Source of the DNA: Desmonostoc muscorum LEGE 12446
GTDB taxonomy: Bacteria; Cyanobacteriota; Cyanobacteriia; Cyanobacteriales; Nostocaceae
Assembly (NCBI RefSeq): GCF_015207005.2
Contig: NZ_JADEXS020000001.1
Coordinates: forward strand, 4,278,001-4,342,000
DNA length: 64,000 nt
Reading direction: 5' to 3'
The position numbers and the translations under genes are program-made. Positions within the stretch are counted from its first letter, which is position 1; the number at the start of each line of letters is the position of its first letter. Under the pieces are notes generated by a model. The model ran no database searches. It worked only from the letters and a program-made list of their open reading frames with translations, and had not been told where the DNA came from. Shown here in pieces: positions 26,205 to 35,739 of the stretch.

Positions 26205-28028
26205 ATGCCATTGGATTTATCGCCTCTTTGGATATCACTCAAAACTTCATTACTTGCCACATTTATTACTTTCTTCTTGGGCATTGCTGCTGCCTACTGG
26301 ATGCTGGGATATGGTGGCAGAGGTAAATCGTTGATTGAGGGTATCTTTATTGCTCCTCTAATTTTACCGCCCACAGTAGTCGGTTTCTTGTTGTTGCTAT
26401 TTTTTGGTAAAAATGGCCCTGTAGGGAAATTGATGCAGACTTTTGACTTCACCATCGTCTTTACTTGGTATGGTGCAGCGATCGCAGCTACAGTTGTTTC
26501 TTTCCCGTTAATGTATAAAACTGCACTGGGAGCCTTTGAACAAATAGACGGCAATCTGCTGCGAGTAGCCAGAACCCTTGGTGCAAAAGAAGCGACAATC
26601 TTTTGGCGTATTAGTTTACCCCTAGCACTACCTGGGATTTTAGCTGCCACGACTCTCGCTTTTGCCCGTGCTTTGGGTGAATTCGGCGCGACATTAATGC
26701 TAGCTGGTAACATTCCCGGACAAACGCAGACAATCCCAATGGCAATTTATTTTGCTGTGGAAGCGGGAGCGATGAACGAAGCCTGGTTTTGGGCGATCGC
26801 AATTATGGTGATTTCTCTATCTGGAATTATTGGGGTTAACTTCTGGCAAGAAGTGAGGGAGAAGAGGAGGGCAGGGGGAGCAGGGGGAGCAGGGGGAGCA
26901 GGGGGAGCAGGGGGAGCAGGGGGAGAAATTTTTTATGGGCTGGACTCTGCTTTTGAGTCCCGTGGGTTGTTTGTAGACATTGAAAAAATACTTCCTAGCT
27001 TTGATTTAAAAGTTGGTTTCAGTACTGATGAGGAACCTCTGGGATTATTGGGGGGTTCCGGGGCGGGTAAAAGTATGATTTTACGCTGTCTTGCGGGGAT
27101 CGAAACGCCGACAAGAGGACGGATAGTTTTAAATGGTAGAGTGTTGTTTGACTCGGAAAAAGGAATTAATGTACCTAGCTGCGATCGCCGCATTGGTTTT
27201 TTAGTGCAGAATTACGCTCTGTTCCCACACATGAGTGTGGCGCAAAACATCGCTTTTGGTTTGCCCAAAGGATTATCTGCTGGGAGTATTAGAGTACAGG
27301 TAGAAGAACTATTATTAAATATGCAGTTGCAGGGATTAGGCGATCGCTATCCACACCAACTCTCAGGAGGTCAACAACAACGGGTAGCCTTGGCAAGAGC
27401 ATTGGCAAGTAAACCAGAAGCATTGCTTTTGGATGAACCTTTTTCGGCACTCGATACCCATTTGCGTAGTCAATTAGAGCAGCAAATGACAGAAACTCTG
27501 GCTGACTACCAAGGCGTGACTTTATTTGTCACCCACAATATAGAAGAAGCTTATCGGCTTTGCCCAAATCTATTAGTATTGGAGCATGGTAGAGCCGTTC
27601 ATCATGGTAGTAAATACGATATTTTCGAGCGTCCTACCACTGTGGGTATTGCCCAAATCACCGGGTGCAAAAACTTTTCCCGGATTATTCTTCAGTCGCC
27701 GCAACAGGTGGAAGCAACTGATTGGGGTTGTACTCTCCAAGTCGTTGAACCAATCAATAGCCAATTATCCCACGTCGGCATTCGTGCCCATCAGTTCATT
27801 TTTACCAACGACTCATCGCAGGACAATACTTTTCCCTGTTGGGTAGTACGAACAAGTGAAACGCCTCATCGAATAACGTTGTTTCTCAAATTACATTCGG
27901 CTGGCAATAATTCTCAAGATTACCATCTCCAAGCTGAAGTCTTCAAAGAAAAATGGGTGACAATCAAAGACCAACCTTTTCCTTGGTATGTGCGTTTAGA
28001 TCCTCTGCGCTTGATTTTGATGGAGTGA
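26205..28028 (+). CDS. modBC: Fused molybdate ABC transporter permease-ATPase (ModB-ModC)
   Basis: Single 607-residue protein with the permease and ATPase of the molybdate importer. Residues 1-215 are ModB: five membrane segments and the loop [15 protein letters not shown] region [20 protein letters not shown] that contacts the ATPase. A Gly/Ala linker of repeated AGG (about 223-243) follows, then ModC: Walker A GGSGAGKS (about 284-291), signature LSGGQQQR (386-393), Walker [12 protein letters not shown] (about 406-416), switch His in [11 protein letters not shown], and a C-terminal TOBE/Mop-like domain. ModBC fusion is known in Nostoc-type cyanobacteria. The ModA binding protein is not in the window. 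An inverted repeat precedes the start. Molybdate supply matters for nitrogenase and nitrate reductase. Confidence 0.93.
   Translation: MPLDLSPLWISLKTSLLATFITFFLGIAAAYWMLGYGGRGKSLIEGIFIAPLILPPTVVGFLLLLFFGKNGPVGKLMQTFDFTIVFTWYGAAIAATVVSFPLMYKTALGAFEQIDGNLLRVARTLGAKEATIFWRISLPLALPGILAATTLAFARALGEFGATLMLAGNIPGQTQTIPMAIYFAVEAGAMNEAWFWAIAIMVISLSGIIGVNFWQEVREKRRAGGAGGAGGAGGAGGAGGEIFYGLDSAFESRGLFVDIEKILPSFDLKVGFSTDEEPLGLLGGSGAGKSMILRCLAGIETPTRGRIVLNGRVLFDSEKGINVPSCDRRIGFLVQNYALFPHMSVAQNIAFGLPKGLSAGSIRVQVEELLLNMQLQGLGDRYPHQLSGGQQQRVALARALASKPEALLLDEPFSALDTHLRSQLEQQMTETLADYQGVTLFVTHNIEEAYRLCPNLLVLEHGRAVHHGSKYDIFERPTTVGIAQITGCKNFSRIILQSPQQVEATDWGCTLQVVEPINSQLSHVGIRAHQFIFTNDSSQDNTFPCWVVRTSETPHRITLFLKLHSAGNNSQDYHLQAEVFKEKWVTIKDQPFPWYVRLDPLRLILME
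26872..26925. repeat. Six 9-bp tandem repeats coding the ModB-ModC linker
   Basis: Six exact copies of 'cagggggag' inside modBC encode the repeated Ala-Gly-Gly linker. The same motif is a common intergenic repeat in this window (29460-29500, 39080-39150, 52135-52155). Confidence 0.9.
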
Positions 28029-28195
28029 ACGCACAGATGCACGTCGCAATCTCAATTCCACAAACACAACCAATATGGTGTACTGTCACGCTTCCAGATT
28101 TGGATACGCTCAACCCAAACTACTATTCTAATGTTAAGGGCGCGATTGCCCTGTGGTAAGCTCGTGACAGCAAATAAAAGCATTGAATGAAAAAT

Positions 28196-28224
28196 GCGAT
28201 ACCTTCGGTAAGGTTCGCTTTTTT
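28196..28224 (+). terminator. Rho-independent terminator between modBC and the patatin gene
   Basis: Stem 'gcga-acctt / aaggt-tcgc' with one bulged T and a 'cgg' loop is followed by TTTTTT (28219-28224). On the minus strand an A-rich/T-rich flank is also present (aaaaat at 28189-28195), so it may serve both converging genes. Confidence 0.75.
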
Positions 28225-28240
28225 GCCGACAGCTTAATGC

Positions 28241-29389
28241 TTAATGAGACTCTATAAACTGTTCAATTGCAGACCGAACTTTAATGTTTGGGTCTTTATT
28301 AAATGTAACTTTTCCGTACTCAAGATAGCATTCAGCTGCCTCTATCAGGTCTTGACATTTTTCGGGATCGTCCATTTCTTCGCTGATGTATTTATAATTA
28401 GAGTTGTCCTTTTCTAAAATGTACTTGTTATAGGGCTTATTTAGCAGTTTTCGCAGTCTACCTGGTTGTCTTTTTCCCTCAAACCGTTCGTTTAGATCGA
28501 AATCCAAACGCAGATAATTTTGACTATCGATGCTATTAAATATGCGCCGAGAAATATATTTTGAATTTTCCGCAGAAGGGTCTAGGAAAATATTTGGTAT
28601 GTTTGTTGCCCAATCCAGGAGTCCCCATTTTTTGATGTCGCTATATTCATAAGGACGAGTTGTTCGACCAGTTCCAATGGATAGAACAGCAATTTTGTCT
28701 ATCTTGGGATTGGTTTTGTCTTTGCCTCTTATTTGCATAGATAAAGCATGGGCGATCGCAGCTAACTCTGGATTATTAGCCGCTACCCCTCCATCAATGT
28801 GGGGAAGACCTTCCTCGGAGTTGTAGGCGAATTCGTAAGGAGGGAAAAATGTTGGTGCTGAAGCTGAGGCGGTGCATATTTCCCATAGTTCAATATTCTT
28901 CTTATAGTACCATTCTTCTGGGTCGTCATTCGCAAACCACGTTGTGTTTCGGGATAAAACGTCATAAGCAAGAATCAAGAGATTTGTCTGCTTAATATCT
29001 GCAAGTGTCGCGGGTTTACCCTGATAAATCAAGTTTCTTTTCAAGACCTGAGCCAACCCCTGATTTCCATCCTTGTGGGGATATAAAACATAACCTCCCA
29101 GAATTTGACTCAACCACCGCCATTTTCGCTGGGAACGTACCGACTCTAGGAAGATATTTTTTCCATCTTCCTGGTAGAGATCAATCAGTTTCTGAGCATC
29201 CTTCTCACAGGCAATTGCCGCAGCCAGAATTGAGCCAGTGGATGTCCCAGCAATCAAGTCGAAATATTGATGTAATTTCTGCTTCTTTTTTTCTTTCAGT
29301 GTTGTCTCTATCTCCTTGAGAATGACTGCGGATATAACTCCACGGATGCCACCACCATCTAAGCTGAGAATTTTAAACGTCTCTGACAT
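28241..29389 (-). CDS. Patatin-like phospholipase
   Basis: Lipid acyl hydrolase with a Ser-Asp dyad, 382 residues. The oxyanion-hole motif SLDGGGIRG (residues 9-17), the nucleophile elbow GTSTGS (Ser50) and the catalytic Asp in IDGGVAANNP (Asp199) are all intact. There is no signal peptide or added domain, so it is a cytosolic, stand-alone patatin of the type also used as CBASS effector (CapV). However, no cyclic-nucleotide synthase lies beside it. It is equally likely to act in membrane lipid turnover. Confidence 0.92.
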   Translation of the reverse strand: MSETFKILSLDGGGIRGVISAVILKEIETTLKEKKKQKLHQYFDLIAGTSTGSILAAAIACEKDAQKLIDLYQEDGKNIFLESVRSQRKWRWLSQILGGYVLYPHKDGNQGLAQVLKRNLIYQGKPATLADIKQTNLLILAYDVLSRNTTWFANDDPEEWYYKKNIELWEICTASASAPTFFPPYEFAYNSEEGLPHIDGGVAANNPELAAIAHALSMQIRGKDKTNPKIDKIAVLSIGTGRTTRPYEYSDIKKWGLLDWATNIPNIFLDPSAENSKYISRRIFNSIDSQNYLRLDFDLNERFEGKRQPGRLRKLLNKPYNKYILEKDNSNYKYISEEMDDPEKCQDLIEAAECYLEYGKVTFNKDPNIKVRSAIEQFIESH

Positions 29390-29672
29390 ATCGAATTCCT
29401 TGTTAATTTAGTTGGTTCTGTATCTAATACCGTTTCACTTTAAGACTGATACAGATGGCAGGCAGGGGAAGCAGGGGAGGCAGGGGAGGCAGGGGAAGTA
29501 ATTTGTATCAATAATTGAGTGAAATGGTATAAGACGATGTTTGAAAAGTCATGATTGATGTGTCAAATATTTTTACCCTACCCTAATTATTTGTACATTT
29601 GTAAGGGCGCACAGCTGTGCGCCCCTACGTTAGTTGAATTTTTGTCAACTTTTATGTTTGCTAGTAAATCTA
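29390..29672. other. Gap with purine-rich repeats and palindrome
   Basis: 'gcaggggaggcaggggagg' type repeats around 29461-29495 and a palindromic repeat at 29601-29628 occupy the gap between two minus-strand genes. Confidence 0.5.
29601..29628. repeat. 28-bp palindromic dispersed repeat
   Basis: Arms 'gtaagggcgcaca' and 'tgtgcgcccctac' pair almost fully. It lies 45 bases beyond the stop of the minus-strand protease gene. Same family as 15932, 21609, 24531 and 49765. Confidence 0.7.
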
Positions 29673-30890
29673 TTAAGAAGCGTTTTGCAATTCACCTGTG
29701 CGTACTGAAATTTGCTGTGTCTGATTACCCCGTTGCACTTTTACCTGTAGTACTTGACCAAGGCGACTGTCTTCCACAAGATTCTGCAATTGTTCAGCAC
29801 TGGTAATTGCTTTACCATCGACTTGAACAATTACATCCCCGCGCCGGATACCCGCAGATGCAGCTGGAGAATTGGGAAGAACTTGCATGACAAAAACACC
29901 ATTAATTTCTGGTATCTGAATGGGAGAGTTGGGATCGGTGTTATTTTGCTGGGCAAGATCGGGTGTCAAGGTTAGCATTTGCACACCTAAATATGGGTGA
30001 ACAACTTTACCTTCACGTTGCAGCACAGATGCGATCGCTTTGGCTTTATCGATGGGAATGGCAAAGCCAATACCCATTGCGTCAGGGCGAATGGCTGTGT
30101 TAATACCAATTACTTCACCTCGTCCATTTAACAGTGGTCCGCCAGAGTTACCGGGGTTAATGGCGGCGTCTGTTTGAATGAAGTCTAGGCGTTTGTCACT
30201 AATGCCGACTTGGGCGCTGGAACGTTTGAGGGTACTGACAATTCCTAAAGTAACTGTGTTATCAAATCCCAAAGGATTACCAACTGCGATCGCCCAATCT
30301 CCCACCTGCACATTACTTGAAGAACCCAAGGGCGCCACTGGTAAATCGTTACCAGCGTTAATCTTCACCACTGCCAAATCTGTGACTTCATCAATCCCTT
30401 GGACTTTGCCTTCAAAGGTGCGGCCATCTTTAAGCCTGACTGTTACCTTATCAGCTTTATCTACCACATGAGCATTAGTCAAAACTAATCCACTCTTGTC
30501 GATAATGAAACCTGAGCCTAAACCGCGTAACTGCTGTTCAGAAGGTATCTGTTGGGGGAAACCATCGCCGAAAAAACGACGGAAAAAGGGGTCTTGAAGA
30601 AATGGATCGATGCGGCGAGTAATTGTGCGCTCAGTATCAATACGGACAACTGCTGTGCCCACACGATTGACTGCTGCTGTGACAAAGCTACTGCTACCGA
30701 TGGCAGAAGTTGCTGGTGATTGTCGTTGGGCAATGATTTCTGAGGTATCCACAGCAGGTGCAACGGGCGCAGGTTCGGCTTGGGAGGGCAACACCTGTAA
30801 TGTACTGATTGTGAGTACAATTCCTAGCGCGATCGCTAATACATGAGTAGAGAATTGACGCATAGACCTGGGTAATTTGGGAAATCGCAT
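29673..30890 (-). CDS. HtrA/Deg-family serine protease with PDZ domain
   Basis: Periplasmic or thylakoid-lumen trypsin-like protease of the HhoA/HhoB/HtrA group, 405 residues. The N-terminus has an export signal ([18 protein letters not shown]). The catalytic triad is intact: His141 in LTNAHVVD, Asp171 in VTDLAVVKI and Ser249 in NPGNSGGPL. One PDZ domain fills the C-terminus (from about 300; [29 protein letters not shown]). The family degrades or refolds damaged envelope and photosystem proteins. It is in the same direction as the dacB-like gene 261 bases upstream, but an operon is not obvious. Confidence 0.94.
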   Translation of the reverse strand: MRFPKLPRSMRQFSTHVLAIALGIVLTISTLQVLPSQAEPAPVAPAVDTSEIIAQRQSPATSAIGSSSFVTAAVNRVGTAVVRIDTERTITRRIDPFLQDPFFRRFFGDGFPQQIPSEQQLRGLGSGFIIDKSGLVLTNAHVVDKADKVTVRLKDGRTFEGKVQGIDEVTDLAVVKINAGNDLPVAPLGSSSNVQVGDWAIAVGNPLGFDNTVTLGIVSTLKRSSAQVGISDKRLDFIQTDAAINPGNSGGPLLNGRGEVIGINTAIRPDAMGIGFAIPIDKAKAIASVLQREGKVVHPYLGVQMLTLTPDLAQQNNTDPNSPIQIPEINGVFVMQVLPNSPAASAGIRRGDVIVQVDGKAITSAEQLQNLVEDSRLGQVLQVKVQRGNQTQQISVRTGELQNAS

Positions 30891-31151
30891 AATCGCAACC
30901 TAAATTTATAAGCTCAATTGTTACTTAGTCGTGACAAATCCATTTACAATTATTTTTACAAATTTGACGTTGGCTTTTGGTTTGGCTTACTCTAGCCACC
31001 ATTAGGATGAGGGTATTTTGCAAGCTACCTTTAATCAACTTAATGGAAAATTTACCCCAAAAGCTATTATGGGGATTTACACTTTACAAGTTCGGTTTTT
31101 ACCCAGAATTCCGAATTCCGAATTCAGAAGTCAGAATTTAGGAATCTGCAA

Positions 31152-32474
31152 CTAGCTTTTGAATAAGATTTCATTACGACTGGCTGCGCCTAGCTGGGGT
31201 AAAGAGTTGATTGCTGAGTGGGGAGTGAGGGCAGTAGGAACGGTTTGAGGTACTTGTAATTGTTGGACAACACGTTGCAAAAGTTGGTCTTGTCCAGTAC
31301 GTAAACCCCAGACATTTGTACCACGGTTGATAATAGCAAACCAAACCAAACCGCGATCGCGGGTGGGCATGACTCCGGCTAAAGCGCTGACATCGCGGAG
31401 AGTCCCTGTTTTAATTACAGTAGCAGAGGGGATGTGTCTGGCGTGCAGTGTTCCCCGGCGATCGAATCCAGACATGGGAAACAAGTCAGCTAGATTCAGT
31501 TGATGAGCAGCAGCTTCCCCTTGAATAGCCATGAGCATGGAACAAGCAGCCCTGGGGGAAATGCGATTTTCTGGCCCTAGTCCAGAACCATTGATTAACT
31601 GAATTTCCGATTGCGGCACCCTAGCAAGATAAGCAGCAGTTGATTGTACAATAGCAGCTCCTCCCACTGACTCTGCTAGCATCTCTGCCATATCGTTGTT
31701 ACTGTAAACGTTCATTTCCTTGAGCAGTTGCTTCAGGGGTAACGAGCGATGACGGACTAACAAAGTTTGTCGGGGGTTTGGTTGTGCCTCAAATTTGACA
31801 GCACCCGCAATTACGACTTTCGGCTTGGGTGTTCCCTTGGGCATGATTGAGTGCGTGTAAATAGCGGGGCGACCCCAAGTCGCAGAATTTAGTGTTTGCT
31901 TGAGTAATAGACCCGCTAGCATCGGCTGACGTTGGAAATTCATTGCGAAATTGCCAGTAATTACCAAATTTCCCTTTACTTGCTTGATACCCATTTGATT
32001 TAGAGTATTACCAAGGGCGATCGCTTCTTCCCAAACAAACATCGGATCGCCGCCACCAGTAATCACCAAATCCCCTTGCACAACGCCATTTACCATTGGG
32101 CCGGTGACACTCACCAAAGTATCAAATTGGTGGTCTGGTCCCCAAGTTTTCAAAGCAACCAAAGAAGTAGCAATTTTAGTTAAAGAGGCAGCTGGTAGAG
32201 GTGTTGTACCTTGGTGATTTGCCATCAGCATCGGCCCTGACTGCATCCAAATTCCCTGACTTTCAGCCAGATTTTGCCCTACGATCTTTGATGTCACTAA
32301 CTCCTTCAGATATACCTGCACTGTAGTCGCCCCAGCTGGATTTGGATCGGGCGCAAGAACTAAGCCAGGGCTGCTTTGCCAAGCCAATGCTTCTATTGCA
32401 TCTGAAGGCTTGATGTGTACCCCAGCCATTTCCAGCCAAAGTGACACCAAACCTGAACCCAGTATTTCCAGCAT
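31152..32474 (-). CDS. dacB: D-alanyl-D-alanine carboxypeptidase/endopeptidase (PBP4, S13 family)
   Basis: Peptidoglycan-trimming penicillin-binding protein, 440 residues. The three active-site motifs of the family are present: SLTK (Ser97-Lys100), SNN in NVYSNNDMAEML, and KTGTL near residue 370. The N-terminus (MLEILGSGLVSLWLEMAGV) is hydrophobic but is not a textbook signal peptide, so export may use an uncleaved anchor. Length is close to the usual 450-480. The gene is alone; a 603-base gap precedes it. Confidence 0.9.
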   Translation of the reverse strand: MLEILGSGLVSLWLEMAGVHIKPSDAIEALAWQSSPGLVLAPDPNPAGATTVQVYLKELVTSKIVGQNLAESQGIWMQSGPMLMANHQGTTPLPAASLTKIATSLVALKTWGPDHQFDTLVSVTGPMVNGVVQGDLVITGGGDPMFVWEEAIALGNTLNQMGIKQVKGNLVITGNFAMNFQRQPMLAGLLLKQTLNSATWGRPAIYTHSIMPKGTPKPKVVIAGAVKFEAQPNPRQTLLVRHRSLPLKQLLKEMNVYSNNDMAEMLAESVGGAAIVQSTAAYLARVPQSEIQLINGSGLGPENRISPRAACSMLMAIQGEAAAHQLNLADLFPMSGFDRRGTLHARHIPSATVIKTGTLRDVSALAGVMPTRDRGLVWFAIINRGTNVWGLRTGQDQLLQRVVQQLQVPQTVPTALTPHSAINSLPQLGAASRNEILFKS

Positions 32475-33077
32475 GTTTTATTCCTCTATGTCTGTTTAGG
32501 ATGTTCTATATTATTTCCTGTGCTAATATACAGGTTTTTTTATGCTGATCAGCATTGAGTCATAATAACTGGTGTTTTTGCCATCTGGAAGTAAGTTAAA
32601 TTACTTGATTTTTGTGACGCCTTTTACCAAAAAAGAGGGACTGTAACAGCCAGGTCTCTTGAAAGCCAGTATAAAGGAGGCAAGGCAAATTTTATTGCCA
32701 TATTGAATCATTTGTTTGGTAAATTTTGACAATGATTTATGTACAGCCGAAATTGACTCTTCAACATCTCTTTTAAAGTCTTACTAAAACAGATTTACAA
32801 TTTTTTAGCCGAATAAATTCGGCTCTTTGCTTATATCCCTTGAATACAATTCGGGGGATATAAGGATCGCGTCTGGTAAAATATTGAGTTTCGGCGCATG
32901 AAGTATTTTACTGATTTTTCCTGATGGATTGGGTTTGGGCTAAGGATTTGGGTCAATTCTACTTTAGTGCCGAGTTACTTCCGTTTACACAATTAGACAA
33001 AACTTAAGTTTTTGTTAGAGAAAGTAGCAGTAACCTGGGAATTGTGACTTAATTTCTCTACTCCGGGGAGTCTGCTG
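32475..33077. other. Divergent gap with small hairpins
   Basis: No gene. Two hairpins stand out: 'ccgaat-aa-attcgg' (about 32809-32822) and 'ttatatccc ... gggatataa' (32831-32839 with 32855-32863), which could be leader structures for the radical-SAM gene at 33078 or a small RNA. Neither is followed by a T-run. Confidence 0.4.
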
Positions 33078-34661
33078 ATGAAAGCTTTACTACTCTGGCC
33101 CATAATGCCCAATTCTTTCTGGTCTTACCAGGAAACCCTTGATTTGGCAGGGTTACGTTCAACAAACCCGCCATTGGGCTTAATTACAGTAGCAGCAATG
33201 CTACCAAGTGATTGGGAAATTAGACTAGTCGATCGCAATGTCCGTCTAGAGACAGATGAAGACTGGGATTGGTGTGAGCTAGTAATCATCTCTGCAATGA
33301 TTATCCAGAAAAAAGATTTGTGGGAGTTAATTCAAAAAGGGGTAACGTTAGGTAAAAAAGTTGCAGTTGGTGGTCCTTTTGCAACATCAGTACCAGAATT
33401 TGTTTTAGAAGCAGGAGCTAATTATTTAATTTTGGATGAGGGAGAATGTACTGTCCCCTTGTTTTTAGAAGCATTAGCGCGGGGAGAAACTTCTGGGGTT
33501 TTCCGGGCTACAGAAAAACCTGATGTCACTCAAACACCCATACCGCGCTTTGACTTACTAGATTTAGATGCTTACTTAGCAATTACCGTGCAATTTTCGC
33601 GGGGCTGTCCATTTCAGTGTGAATTTTGCGACATTATCACCTTATTTGGTCGCAAGCCGCGCACCAAAACACCAGAACAAATGCTGGCTGAGATGGAAGT
33701 CTTATATCAAATGGGCTGGCGGCGATTGGTATTTGTCGTAGATGACAATTTTATTGGCAATAAACGCAGTGCTAAAGTGTTTTTGCGATCGCTAATTCCT
33801 TGGATGCAAGAGCGTAGCTATCCATTTATGTTACTCACAGAAGCGTCCTTAAATCTCGCGGAGGACGACGAGTTGATTGAGTTGATGGTGCAAGCTGGTT
33901 TTAGGATGGTATTTATGGGCATTGAAACGCCAGATGTGGAAAGTCTAGCGGTAGCCAATAAAGAACAAAATACCCGCCAATCGCTATCAGAATCTTGCTA
34001 CAAAATTACACGAGCCGGACTACAAATTATGTCTGGGTTTATTATTGGTTTTGATGGTGAAAAAAAAGCAGCAGGACAACGCATTCAAACATTTGTAGAA
34101 GAGACTGGTATTCCCCAAGCTCATCTTGGTTTGCTGCAAGCATTACCAAATACAGCGATGTGGAATCGTCTCAAGCAAGAAGGACGCCTCAAAGAAGGCT
34201 CGATGGATTTTATGGGTTCTCAAAAAGGGTTGATGAACTTTGTACCTACCCGCCCATTAGAAGAAGTTATTAGGGAGTATATTGAGACTTTTTGGAATTT
34301 GTATGAGCCGATGCTTTATCTCAAGCGCACCTTTTACCACTTTAACTTGATGCAAGGTAAGCGTCCCAAAGGTAAACGTCCTCTGACATGGCATGAATTA
34401 CGATTATTTCCGGTAATTGTTTGGCGACAGGGTATTGTTCGGTCAACTCGTTGGCGTTTTTGGTGGCAATTAATGGCGATCGCTCTCCAAAAACCGGATT
34501 TATTGTATGATTACCTCGTGGCATTGGGTTTTGGTGAACACTTCTTCAGCTTCCGTCATGAAGTCAAGGCGGAACTAGAAACACAACTAGAAATATTAAA
34601 GCAACAGCAACAAGCACAACAGATAGAAAACGCAAATTACCAGTTGTCGGCTGTGAATTGA
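33078..34661 (+). CDS. B12-binding-domain radical SAM protein (DUF4070-type)
   Basis: Radical S-adenosylmethionine enzyme of 527 residues. An N-terminal cobalamin-binding-like Rossmann domain (about 1-140; contains the LVIISAMIIQKKD segment) precedes the radical SAM core with the cluster motif CPFQCEFC (Cys177, Cys181, Cys184). A long C-terminal extension follows (from about 400; LMQGKRPKGKRPLTWHELRLFP) as in the DUF4070 group. The ATG at 33078 has 'ggggag' ten bases upstream. The reaction is unknown; related enzymes do methylations and C-C bond formation. A strong hairpin ends the transcript. Confidence 0.9.
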   Translation: MKALLLWPIMPNSFWSYQETLDLAGLRSTNPPLGLITVAAMLPSDWEIRLVDRNVRLETDEDWDWCELVIISAMIIQKKDLWELIQKGVTLGKKVAVGGPFATSVPEFVLEAGANYLILDEGECTVPLFLEALARGETSGVFRATEKPDVTQTPIPRFDLLDLDAYLAITVQFSRGCPFQCEFCDIITLFGRKPRTKTPEQMLAEMEVLYQMGWRRLVFVVDDNFIGNKRSAKVFLRSLIPWMQERSYPFMLLTEASLNLAEDDELIELMVQAGFRMVFMGIETPDVESLAVANKEQNTRQSLSESCYKITRAGLQIMSGFIIGFDGEKKAAGQRIQTFVEETGIPQAHLGLLQALPNTAMWNRLKQEGRLKEGSMDFMGSQKGLMNFVPTRPLEEVIREYIETFWNLYEPMLYLKRTFYHFNLMQGKRPKGKRPLTWHELRLFPVIVWRQGIVRSTRWRFWWQLMAIALQKPDLLYDYLVALGFGEHFFSFRHEVKAELETQLEILKQQQQAQQIENANYQLSAVN

Positions 34662-34707
34662 GTTTGGCAAGTAGAGACAAAATTAATCTTGTCTCTACTT
34701 ACCAAAC
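34662..34707 (+). terminator. Long hairpin after radical SAM gene
   Basis: Nineteen-base arms (34662-34680 and 34689-34707) pair with one mismatch around an 8-base loop and begin at the base after the stop codon. No long T-run follows, so it may be a terminator or a stabilising 3' structure. It also contains the 'gtagagacaa' motif found in dispersed repeats. Confidence 0.65.
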
Positions 34708-34802
34708 ATACCATTCTCAAATTCATGATTTTTCATTTATTTGCTCTGAAAAAACTATGCAGTAAGTATTGCATAATCCAAAATCTAAAATCCAAAATGG
34801 TA

Positions 34803-35669
34803 TTACCTTTCTGCCAAACCTACTTGTCCTCCAATTAACCCCAAAAATCCTGTTCCAAAGTGCTGAATTTCCAAAAAACTTGCTTGTTGTGGTGAAGTTT
34901 TATACACTCGAAATGTTTTCATAATTCCCAAAGTAGCAGCACTTTCCAGAGGCCCGACAAAGCTAGTATCTCGGTCGAGAAAATAAGGTTGATTAGCCCA
35001 TTGAGCCATCTGGTTTGCATTCAAAAAATAGCAGCCTGCATGGGGATTAAGGGCACGGACAAAAGTAATTGGTGTATTCATAATTGTACCCTTGAGTTGC
35101 TGTTGCTCCTGCACATTTTGAAAAGCAGCAGTGACTCGCAAAGCTAAATCTCCATCAATATAAGCTTTGTTAACCAAACCATGAGGAGAGATTTCATAAC
35201 GATTTGGCTGGAGTAAATTAGAGTCACCCGCTTGTTGGGTAAACCAGTTTAATTTTATAAAAAACCAGGGATCATGAATGATTAAATCATCTTCTAGAAA
35301 GCAGTAGTAATCATATTGACCAAGACAACTTTTGAGAACAGCTTGACATTCAAATCCTAAAAGCATAGGTTCTGCGTTGCTAGAATAATGCTTATAAAAA
35401 TGGGATGGTACAGCAAGCTGATTTAAAAGATGATTATTTTGGGTTGTACAAATAACAATATCTAATTCGTGAGATTGGGGTTGATTAGCAGGAAAGGCTA
35501 ATCGCTGAGCAATGTTAATGATACTTTGAGATTTACCAAATAATTGGTGTAAAGCAGCAAGGCTTTGACTTAAGGCTTGCAAACGAGGTTGGGGGTCTTT
35601 GCGTTGGGAAGCATGACGACCTTCATCGCTAGGTTTAAAAAAGTGAGCAAGAGTAAGAAGAATTCGCAT
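34803..35669 (-). CDS. Putative glycosyltransferase-like protein (GT-A type features)
   Basis: Protein of 288 residues I do not firmly recognise. It starts MRILLTLAHFFKPSD like sugar-transfer enzymes and has the segment YDYYCFLEDDLIIHDPWFF, where LEDDL resembles the DxD nucleotide-sugar/metal motif of GT-A folds, and later GCYFLNANQMAQWA. The gene lies 70 bases downstream of the GT4 glycosyltransferase on the same strand, so the two likely form one operon acting on the same polysaccharide or glycolipid. Substrate unknown. Confidence 0.6.
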   Translation of the reverse strand: MRILLTLAHFFKPSDEGRHASQRKDPQPRLQALSQSLAALHQLFGKSQSIINIAQRLAFPANQPQSHELDIVICTTQNNHLLNQLAVPSHFYKHYSSNAEPMLLGFECQAVLKSCLGQYDYYCFLEDDLIIHDPWFFIKLNWFTQQAGDSNLLQPNRYEISPHGLVNKAYIDGDLALRVTAAFQNVQEQQQLKGTIMNTPITFVRALNPHAGCYFLNANQMAQWANQPYFLDRDTSFVGPLESAATLGIMKTFRVYKTSPQQASFLEIQHFGTGFLGLIGGQVGLAER

Positions 35670-35739
35670 TTCAAATATCGCTTTTCTTAGTCATTTGTTA
35701 TTTATCATTGGTCATTTGTGAATGTTCCATACCTAATAG

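Noticed and set aside
26205..28028. modBC as two genes joined by an error in the linker repeat
   Set aside because: The frame is open throughout, the repeat unit is a multiple of three, and ModB-ModC fusions are known in cyanobacteria.
28241..29389. CBASS locus around the patatin gene
   Set aside because: No CD-NTase, no associated peptidase or ubiquitin-like genes; neighbours are modBC and an HtrA protease.
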